DNA of 64,000 nt, taken from contig NZ_ATUE01000006.1 in assembly GCF_000420045.1 (NCBI RefSeq), positions 186,001 through 250,000 of the forward strand. Reading direction: 5' to 3'. Source of the DNA: Perlucidibaca piscinae DSM 21586 (GTDB lineage Bacteria; Pseudomonadota; Gammaproteobacteria; Pseudomonadales; Moraxellaceae). Shown in pieces: positions 58,224 to 64,000 of the stretch. The position numbers were made by a program, and so were the translations under genes. Within the stretch, counting starts at the first letter, position 1, and every line of letters starts with the position of its first letter. The notes beneath the pieces are model-generated. The model was not told the DNA's origin. It did no database searches and saw nothing but the letters and a program-made list of their open reading frames with translations.

Positions 58224-59803
58224 GCCGTGGTCTCCAGCACATGGTGGGGCGGATCGGGCAGGGCGTCCGGATGCGGCAGCCCCTGATGACAGGTCAGCTG
58301 TGCCGGCACCACGCCCTTGTCGCGCAAGGCGCCCAGCAAGTCACCGAGGTGGTCGTGGATCTGCTGCTGCGTCGCCGCCGAACCGGTGTGGAAGTGTATC
58401 CACAGCTGTTCTCCCTGCATGCCGAGTCGAATCATCAACGGGCCTTGCGTGGCCATGTCCACTGACAGCGTCAGCTGCCAGCCGGGCGCCTGTTCCTGCT
58501 GATCGGGGCGTGGCGCGTCGCGCTGGATCTGGCACTGCCAGAGATCGATCTGCTGGCCATGGCGCAGCGGCAGCTCGAAAAGCCACTGCGGCTGGGTGCT
58601 GTCCTGCTGCTGCAGATGCATCAGCTGATGTGACTCGATGCGGGCGAGTACCGGCTCGGCTTCGGCGGCGAGCTGCATGAGCAGATTCTGCAGGCCGGCC
58701 TCGTCGGCGGGCGGTGCCAGCGTCGGCGTGGACAGCGGATGCAGCTGGCCGGCAGGAGCGCTGCGCTGACCGTGTGCATCCACCGGCAAGGTGGGAGCAA
58801 TCTCGGCCAGGGCGGCAAGCGCCTGCTTGAGATCATGCGGCACATGGCCCGTGCCCGGGGTGTCACGGTCAGGCGCGAGCAGGCCGCTGCGTTGCAGGCT
58901 GCCGAGCACGCCGGCACTGGTCTGCATCTGGCTGCTGGTGGGCAGGCTGTTGAGCAGCTGACGCGCCGCCTGCAGCAGGGGCGAGGCCGTGTGCCGGCTG
59001 TCCTGCAGGGCCGGTGTCAGGGCTTGCAGCAGAGCCACCAGCCGGGTCGGATCCTGCTGTCGCGGCAGCAGGCTTTGCAGCTGCACACGCGCCTGGCTGG
59101 CGATGTCGGTCAGGCCGCGATTGACGGGCGCGGGCATGGCGGTGCCGGCAGCTGGTACTGCGGATGCAGGCCGCGCTTCGCTGCCGGGCAACGCAGCGCG
59201 AACTGCACGCGCTTCGGCCGGGGCCGATGCCAGCACCTGCGCTGCATGGGCGCCTGCGCGCGGCTCGCTGGCGCTTGCCGGCACCCGTCCGGACAGCTCC
59301 TGATACAGGCGGGTGGCAGGGGCCTGAGCACTGGCAGGCGCAGGCATGCTGGCTGTGGAGTTGCCACCTGCCGCGTTGCCAGCCGCAGTGGCCGGGGTGG
59401 CGCGCGCTGCCGTCTGGGACAGTGCCGGGTTTTGCAGTGCGCTCGTGGCCTGAGCCAGGTTCAGGGCTGCACTTGCCAGCAGCTGGCCGCGTGCCGACAG
59501 CTGGGTCAGCACGGCAGGGGTGTCGGCAGTGTCGGGAAGAGTGGCGGCATCGGTCTGGTCGGGAACCACGCTGGCCTGACCCTGGCCGTGCAGATGCAGC
59601 CTGACCGGCTGGCCGGCGATCAGCGGCACGGTACTGCGTACCTGCAGCTGCAACTGACCGGCCACGGCCTGGTACAGGTCACCGGCTAGCGGCGTGACGA
59701 TGCGCGCGTCCACCACGCGACCGAGGGTGGGCGAGCCGGTGCCGGCGATGCCCGAGCCCAGCGCCGGCGGGGGTGTCGCGGGCAGCGCCGGCAGGATGCG
59801 CAT
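58220..59803 (-). CDS. fliK: Flagellar hook-length control protein FliK
   Basis: A 527-aa exported ruler that ends hook growth by acting on FlhB. The N-terminal 380 residues are low-complexity, rich in Ala, Pro, Gln, as is normal. The C-terminal globular domain (about 415-510) has LPLRHGQQIDLWQCQIQRD, LSVDMATQGPLMIRLGMQGEQLWIHFHTGSA and LLGALRDKGVVPAQLTCHQG. It is followed by the FlhB-like gene, linking the two switch partners. Confidence 0.85.
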   Translation of the reverse strand: MRILPALPATPPPALGSGIAGTGSPTLGRVVDARIVTPLAGDLYQAVAGQLQLQVRSTVPLIAGQPVRLHLHGQGQASVVPDQTDAATLPDTADTPAVLTQLSARGQLLASAALNLAQATSALQNPALSQTAARATPATAAGNAAGGNSTASMPAPASAQAPATRLYQELSGRVPASASEPRAGAHAAQVLASAPAEARAVRAALPGSEARPASAVPAAGTAMPAPVNRGLTDIASQARVQLQSLLPRQQDPTRLVALLQALTPALQDSRHTASPLLQAARQLLNSLPTSSQMQTSAGVLGSLQRSGLLAPDRDTPGTGHVPHDLKQALAALAEIAPTLPVDAHGQRSAPAGQLHPLSTPTLAPPADEAGLQNLLMQLAAEAEPVLARIESHQLMHLQQQDSTQPQWLFELPLRHGQQIDLWQCQIQRDAPRPDQQEQAPGWQLTLSVDMATQGPLMIRLGMQGEQLWIHFHTGSAATQQQIHDHLGDLLGALRDKGVVPAQLTCHQGLPHPDALPDPPHHVLETTA

Positions 59804-59817
59804 GGCGAAAGACGGGG

Positions 59818-60288
59818 TCAGGCCACGCCGAACGATGCGTGGCGGGGCATGTGGCGGCGGGCGCCCTGGCGACCATAGGTCATGGCCTGATCGGTGCCGC
59901 CGAGCAGCAGGTCAAGCGACTGGCGCATGACGGTTTGTTGACGCGCTAGGCGGGAGCCGATGATCTGGTTGCTGCGCTGGCAGTCAGCCAGCAGTTGCAG
60001 GGTGTCCTGCCACAGACGCAGACCGTCCTGTCCGACGCAGCGGGCCATGCCCTGATGCAGCGCCGCGCCCTGCAGAAACCCCAGGCCATTGGCCTGCAGC
60101 GCCTGTTGCAGCTGGCGATGACCGTTTTCCAGTTCGCGCATGACCACGAGCTTGCGGTCCTGCAGGCTCCAGTCACCGGGTGTCGGCAGCCGCGACAGAT
60201 GCTGCAGTTCTTCCTGCAGCACGGCCGCGAACTCGCGGGCATGCTCATGCAGGCTGGTCAGGGTGTTGCGCAGCAGGGTGGCCGTCAT
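59818..60288 (-). CDS. flgN: Flagellar export chaperone FlgN
   Basis: A 156-aa helical chaperone for the hook-filament junction proteins FlgK and FlgL. Pattern: LLRNTLTSLHEHAREFAAVLQEELQHLSR, Leu/Gln-rich helices, then QRSNQIIGSRLARQQTVMRQSLDLLLG and YGRQG, usual in FlgN. It follows flgM in the same operon. Confidence 0.87.
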   Translation of the reverse strand: MTATLLRNTLTSLHEHAREFAAVLQEELQHLSRLPTPGDWSLQDRKLVVMRELENGHRQLQQALQANGLGFLQGAALHQGMARCVGQDGLRLWQDTLQLLADCQRSNQIIGSRLARQQTVMRQSLDLLLGGTDQAMTYGRQGARRHMPRHASFGVA

Positions 60289-60301
60289 GACGGTGCTCCG
60301 T

Positions 60302-60601
60302 TCAGCGCCCCGATTCCATGTCCATGAAGGCTCGCGCTATCGCATCAGGGTTCATCTGGAACTCGCCTTTGGCGAGTGCCTCCTTGATGCGTGCCACCTT
60401 GGCTTCATCGATCTCGGGGGCGGCACGAGCGATGTCGGTGGCGCGGGCCAGCAGCGAGCTGCTGGCGGCCGCAGACGAGCGGTCCGTGCTGGCGGTCGGG
60501 GCCGACGAGCTTTCCGGCGGGCGGGCTACCGCCGTGGCGCGTGCCATGTCGGCACGACGCAGCGGTACCGGCGAGCCGGTGTTGTCGAGTTTGCTGACCA
60601 T
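60302..60601 (-). CDS. flgM: Anti-sigma-28 factor FlgM
   Basis: A 99-aa FliA inhibitor that is exported when the hook is finished. The end DEAKVARIKEALAKGEFQMNPDAIARAFMDME is the sigma-binding helix region; the first half is disordered (Arg/Ala/Ser). A FliA-like promoter lies upstream, giving the usual feedback. Confidence 0.92.
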   Translation of the reverse strand: MVSKLDNTGSPVPLRRADMARATAVARPPESSSAPTASTDRSSAAASSSLLARATDIARAAPEIDEAKVARIKEALAKGEFQMNPDAIARAFMDMESGR

Positions 60602-60634
60602 GACGGTCTCCCTGGGAGTGGTGCTTCAGTCACA

Positions 60635-60661
60635 GTATCGACGGCAATCCGGCAAACTTGA
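60635..60661 (-). promoter_or_regulatory. FliA-like promoter of flgM-flgN
   Basis: On the minus strand TCAA-N15-GTCGATAC approximates TAAA-N15-GCCGATAA (one mismatch in -35, two in -10), 34 bases before the flgM ATG and just after the flgA stop. Confidence 0.5.
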
Positions 60662-60681
60662 GGCCTGGCCTCGCGTTTTTT

Positions 60682-61488
60682 TCAGAACGCCATCGACACC
60701 GAGCCATCGGCTTCCACCTCACCTTCCAGCACTTTTTGCGACGACAGGTTGCGCACCTTGATGCGCTCACCCAGACCCCCGTCGCTGAGGGCTTCTCCGG
60801 CCATGCTGATGGACAGCGCGGCATTGTTCACGCGCAGCAGCACCTGCTGTCCGCGCCTGACCAGGGTTTCCGGTTTCACCAGAGCGCGGGTCAGGATGCT
60901 GCCACTGGCAATCAGCAGGCGGCTTTCCAGACCTTTCAGTGCGTCAGGCGGGACATGGCCCTGGCTCAGGGTGGCGACATCACGCCAGCTCACCTCGAAC
61001 AGTTCCGGTCGCAGTGCCGTGCCGGCGGCGATGGCCTGCCGCGCGACCAGTGCGCGTGCCTGGGCGTTGATGCGCACCGGCAGCAGCAGACGCCAGGGCG
61101 AGGGGGCGCTGCAGGCGGCCATCACGGTGGTGCGTGCGCCGATGCGCTGACCGGCCGGCAGTGTCAGTTCCGGCGTGCTGGCGCAGGCGGGCAGACGCAG
61201 GCGGGCATCCAGCGGCTCGGCCGTGATGGACACCTGGTAGTCCGTTCCCTGCCAGGGGTGGCGAGTCTGCAGCCAGTCTTCGGTCTGCGCGCGCAGCAGT
61301 GCGGCCGACTGGGTGGCGCCGGGTGAGGCAAGAAGCGTCGACGCAGCGGCAGCCTGGGCCACGGTGGCCAGTGCCAGCCAGAACAGCAGGCTGATCGCCA
61401 CCAGGCCGAGGCTCACGGACTCAGGCCCGTGACCGACCCGGAATCGGGACGGCCTGGCGGGGCAGTGCGGTGAACTGGCTGGCAGCAT
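60682..61488 (-). CDS. flgA: Flagellar P-ring assembly chaperone FlgA
   Basis: A 268-aa periplasmic chaperone. An N-terminal TM/signal segment (LGLVAISLLFWLALATVAQAAAA) follows a basic head of about 25 residues. Two SAF-type beta-clip domains follow, with VARQAIAAGTALRPELFEV and QQVLLRVNNAALSISMAGEALSDGGLGERIKVRNLSSQK, which are diagnostic. It is divergent from flgB. Confidence 0.92.
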   Translation of the reverse strand: MLPASSPHCPARPSRFRVGHGPESVSLGLVAISLLFWLALATVAQAAAASTLLASPGATQSAALLRAQTEDWLQTRHPWQGTDYQVSITAEPLDARLRLPACASTPELTLPAGQRIGARTTVMAACSAPSPWRLLLPVRINAQARALVARQAIAAGTALRPELFEVSWRDVATLSQGHVPPDALKGLESRLLIASGSILTRALVKPETLVRRGQQVLLRVNNAALSISMAGEALSDGGLGERIKVRNLSSQKVLEGEVEADGSVSMAF

Positions 61489-61667
61489 GGTGGCGGCAAT
61501 CCGTCATGAACCTTTCGGCATGAACCATGCAATGCAGAAACCATGCCAATGGAATGTGACGGAAAACCGTCGGTGATCCGTCACGCATCCCTTCAAGGCG
61601 GCGTCAAGAAACCCGTCATCTCCGCGACGGTATCCTTCAAGTCATTGATATGACAGCTGAAAAATAG

Positions 61668-61685
61668 TTGGCACATGGATTGCTT
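61668..61685 (+). promoter_or_regulatory. RpoN (-24/-12) promoter of the flgB operon
   Basis: TTGGCACATGGATTGCTT matches TGGCAC-N5-TTGC exactly. It ends 59 bases before the flgB ATG. The 256-bp gap to flgA holds nothing else recognisable; a second promoter for flgA probably lies here too. Confidence 0.88.
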
Positions 61686-61744
61686 AAGTCTTGTGCAATC
61701 AGATTATCGGCAGCGTGCCGGGAAACTTTAGGGGGTCAGCAACA

Positions 61745-62164
61745 ATGGCCATCAATTTCGACAAGGCCTTGGGCATCCACGAGCAGGCACTGATGGTGCG
61801 TGCTCAGCGCAATGAAATCATTGCCACCAATCTCGCCAATGCCGACACCCCGAACTACAAGGCACGCGACATTGATTTCCGCGCGGTGCTGGCGGCTGCC
61901 GGCACCGGCAATGCGGGTGGCCAGCTGGCCATGCAGCGCACCAGCAGCGGCCATATTGATGTCAATGGCCAGTCCGGCCTGTCGCCGCTGGGCGCGCAGC
62001 TGCAGTACCGCCTGCCCAGCCAGCCGCGCCAGGACGGCAACACCGTCGAGGCGCATGTCGAGCAGACTGCCTACGCCGAGAACGCCATGCGTTACCAGGC
62101 GTCGCTGCAGTTCCTCGGCAGCAAGTTCAGCTCCCTCAAGAACGTCATCAGCGGAGGTCGTTGA
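61745..62164 (+). CDS. flgB: Flagellar proximal rod protein FlgB
   Basis: A 139-aa rod protein. MAINFDKALGIHEQALMVRAQRNEIIATNLANADTPNYKARDIDF is diagnostic, and the C-terminal helix NAMRYQASLQFLGSKFSSLKNVISGGR closes it. ATG 61745 has AGGGGG upstream; the in-frame start at 61691 is rejected. Confidence 0.95.
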   Translation: MAINFDKALGIHEQALMVRAQRNEIIATNLANADTPNYKARDIDFRAVLAAAGTGNAGGQLAMQRTSSGHIDVNGQSGLSPLGAQLQYRLPSQPRQDGNTVEAHVEQTAYAENAMRYQASLQFLGSKFSSLKNVISGGR

Positions 62165-62166
62165 TC

Positions 62167-62562
62167 ATGGCCAGCATTTTTGACATCGCCGGCTCTGCCA
62201 TGAACGCGCAGATGCTGCGTCTGAACACCACGGCCAGCAACATGGCCAATGCCGACACCGTGAGCAGCACCGAGAAGGGCGCCTACCGTGCCCGCCAGAC
62301 CGTGTTTTCCACGGTCATGGACAACGCTGCCGGTGGCGGCGTTGCCGTGCCGCGCATCGTCGAGAGCGAGGCGCCGGTGCCCAAGCGCTACGAGCCGGGC
62401 AACCCGATGGCGGATGCCGATGGCTATATCTATGCCTCCAACGTCAATGCCGTCGAGGAGATGGCCAACATGATTTCCGCGTCGCGCAGCTACCAGGCCA
62501 ACGCCGAGGTTTTCAGCACCACCAAGTCCCTGATGCTGCGCACGCTGCAGCTGGGCCAGTAA
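62167..62562 (+). CDS. flgC: Flagellar proximal rod protein FlgC
   Basis: A 131-aa rod protein: FDIAGSAMNAQMLRLNTTASNMANADT at the N-terminus and NVNAVEEMANMISASRSYQANAEVFSTTKSLMLRTLQLGQ at the C-terminus. It starts two bases after the flgB stop. Confidence 0.95.
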   Translation: MASIFDIAGSAMNAQMLRLNTTASNMANADTVSSTEKGAYRARQTVFSTVMDNAAGGGVAVPRIVESEAPVPKRYEPGNPMADADGYIYASNVNAVEEMANMISASRSYQANAEVFSTTKSLMLRTLQLGQ

Positions 62563-62575
62563 GGAGTTCCGCCTG

Positions 62576-63250
62576 ATGGACATCCAGAGCCTGTTGAACA
62601 CGTCGAAGGCGCCCGAGGCAGCCGGCGGCACCCGCAAGAAGGACCTGTCGGAGCTGAACCAGGAAGACTTCATGACCCTGATGCTGCAGCAGCTCAAGGC
62701 CCAGGACCCGTTCAAGCCCACCGACAACACCCAGTTCATTGCCCAGATGGCGCAGCTGAGCACGGTGACCGGCATCAGTGAGATGAAGAACTCGCTGACC
62801 GACATGATCGACACCCTGCGCGGCTCGCAGATGCTGTCGGCCTCCAGCCTGGTCGGCCGCGAGGTGCTGGTCGACAGCGACAGCCTGACCATTGACGCCA
62901 GCAGCCCCGACCTGGTCGGCGAGATCAACCTCGAGAAGGGCGCCGACAGCGTCAACATCGAGATCCGCAACGCTGCCGGCGTGGTGGTCAAGCGCCTGTC
63001 GGCCGAAGACCAGATGGCCGGTCCGCTGGTGTTCGCCTGGGACGGCAAGGACGAGGGCGGTGCCCAGGTCGCTGCCGGCACCTACACGATCACCGCCACC
63101 GCCACCCGCAACGGCCAGAGCGAGGCCCTCACCACCAGCCTGCGCGCGCCGGTGACCGGGGTCAGCCTGCCGGCGGACGGCAGCGGCGCCAAGCTTCAGG
63201 TCCAGGGTCTCGGCACCCTCGGCCTCAACGACATCAAGGAAGTGGGCTGA
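62576..63250 (+). CDS. flgD: Flagellar hook assembly scaffold FlgD
   Basis: A 224-aa hook cap. The N-terminal secretion part (DLSELNQEDFMTLMLQQLKAQDPFKPTDNTQFIAQMAQLSTV) is diagnostic; the C-terminal tudor/Fn-like domains contain VFAWDGKDEGGAQVAAGTYTITA. Confidence 0.95.
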   Translation: MDIQSLLNTSKAPEAAGGTRKKDLSELNQEDFMTLMLQQLKAQDPFKPTDNTQFIAQMAQLSTVTGISEMKNSLTDMIDTLRGSQMLSASSLVGREVLVDSDSLTIDASSPDLVGEINLEKGADSVNIEIRNAAGVVVKRLSAEDQMAGPLVFAWDGKDEGGAQVAAGTYTITATATRNGQSEALTTSLRAPVTGVSLPADGSGAKLQVQGLGTLGLNDIKEVG

Positions 63251-63285
63251 GCCCACGCAACGGTCCCCAACGGAGAGTCATCACC

Positions 63286-64000
63286 ATGAGCTTTCAAATC
63301 GCACTCAGTGGTCTCAATGCCGCCCGCAGCCACCTCGACGTGACGGCGCACAACATCGCCAACGTCAACACGGCCGGCTTCAAGTCGTCACGCGCCATGT
63401 TCTCTGACGTGTTCGCCACAGCCAGCAACGACCTGTCCTCGACGGCGTCGGGCTCGGGCGTGCAGGTGTCGTCGATCCAGCAGAAGTTCAGCCAGGGCAA
63501 CGTCGACTTCACCAACAACAACCTCGACATGGCCATCAGCGGCGAAGGCTTCTTCGTCATGAAGGGCCGCGAAGGCACGGTCTACAGCCGCGCCGGCGCG
63601 TTCTCGGTCGATCGCGAAGGCTATGTCGTCAACGACGACCAGCAGCGCCTGCAGGTCTTCCCGGTCTCGGAAAATGGCGACTTCGCCACCGGCTCGCTCA
63701 GCGACATCCGCCTGCTGACCACGGAAAGCCCGCCCCAGGCCACCACGGATGTCGAGATCGGCATCAACCTGCCGGCCAATGCGCCGGTACCTGCCGGGGT
63801 CTTCGACGCCAACAATCCGTCAACCTACAACCATGCCACCTCGATGACGGTCTACGATTCGCTGGGCACGCCGCACACCGCGACCGTGTACTTCAGCAAG
63901 ACCAGCACCGATAACGCCTGGGAGCAGCGTCTGTTCGTCGATGGCACGGAGCGCGGCACGACCCAGACCGTGACCTTCGATGCCGCCACCGGCAAGCTCG
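63286..64000 (+). CDS. flgE: Flagellar hook protein FlgE, cut by the window end
   Basis: The first 238 residues of the hook subunit. MSFQIALSGLNAARSHLDVTAHNIANVNTAGFKSSRAMFSDVF is diagnostic, followed by DMAISGEGFFVMKG and the FlgE-type YDSLGTPHTATVYF. The reading frame runs off at base 64000. Confidence 0.95.
   Translation, partial: MSFQIALSGLNAARSHLDVTAHNIANVNTAGFKSSRAMFSDVFATASNDLSSTASGSGVQVSSIQQKFSQGNVDFTNNNLDMAISGEGFFVMKGREGTVYSRAGAFSVDREGYVVNDDQQRLQVFPVSENGDFATGSLSDIRLLTTESPPQATTDVEIGINLPANAPVPAGVFDANNPSTYNHATSMTVYDSLGTPHTATVYFSKTSTDNAWEQRLFVDGTERGTTQTVTFDAATGKL

Noticed and set aside
1..64000. CRISPR array, rRNA or tRNA genes
   Set aside because: I saw no regularly spaced repeats and no recognisable tRNA or rRNA sequence on either strand while reading; a tRNA scan would be needed to exclude a divergent tRNA.

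Overview
The window is GC-rich proteobacterial DNA in two blocks: most of a P2-like prophage (about 1 to 32.3 kb, its left end outside the window) and host chromosome (about 32.5 to 64 kb) dominated by one large chemotaxis and flagellum cluster. The flagellar set (FlhF, FleN/FlhG, FliA, MotC/MotD pair, -24/-12 RpoN-type promoters, FliA-type promoters) is that of a polarly flagellated gammaproteobacterium, with a betaproteobacterium as the alternative. I cannot name the genus from sequence alone.

Prophage. On the minus strand, 1 to 4.6 kb is the early/replication side: a primase with a Walker A motif (cut by the window edge), two small unknown genes, a candidate C4-type antisense RNA, a gene of unknown function, an Ogr/Delta-type late activator, a CII-family regulator and a BcepMu gp16-like DNA-binding protein. 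An mqsRA toxin-antitoxin pair is embedded in this region on the opposite strand. From 4.7 to 6.5 kb on the plus strand is a repressor operon (CI-like repressor, membrane protein, TerB-like/BRCT protein). From 6.5 to 9.3 kb lies AT-rich accessory DNA: a 4-TM protein with a DGQHR-domain protein, and a Dam-type methylase. From 9.4 to 28.8 kb (minus) is the P2 morphogenesis order D-U-T-E'/E-FII-FI-[moron]-G-H-fibres-I-J-W-V-S-R-lysis-X-L-M-N-O. P and Q follow on the plus strand, then a terminator, a recognisable cos site and a non-coding repeat-rich segment ending near the host junction.

Three near-identical TGTA-N11-TACA dyads sit exactly where P2 has its late promoters (between O and P, before V, before FI). 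With the ogr-like gene they give a coherent late-gene switch. The E/E' pair keeps the TTTTTTG slippery heptamer that allows a -1 frameshift fusion.

Host side. From 32.5 to 36.4 kb: panE, a lipoprotein, a secreted alpha/beta-hydrolase and a hemolysin III-family membrane protein. From 36.7 kb, behind a near-perfect FliA promoter: receiver protein, a CheX/CheC-like protein, cheA, cheW, a PAS-containing chemoreceptor, cheR, cheD, cheB. From 45 kb, behind an RpoN promoter: fliL-fliMNOPQR-flhB-flhA-flhF-fleN-fliA-motC-motD-DUF2802 gene. On the minus strand 57.9 to 61.5 kb: an FlhB-like gene, fliK, flgN, flgM, flgA. Divergently, behind a second RpoN promoter: flgB, flgC, flgD, flgE (cut by the right edge).

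The parts most worth a second look are the accessory prophage genes: a motif shared by the repressor tail and the head of the adjacent membrane protein, the 4-TM/DGQHR pair, a lone gene at the position of P2 Z/fun, and the inverted-repeat, iteron-like segment between cos and the host.
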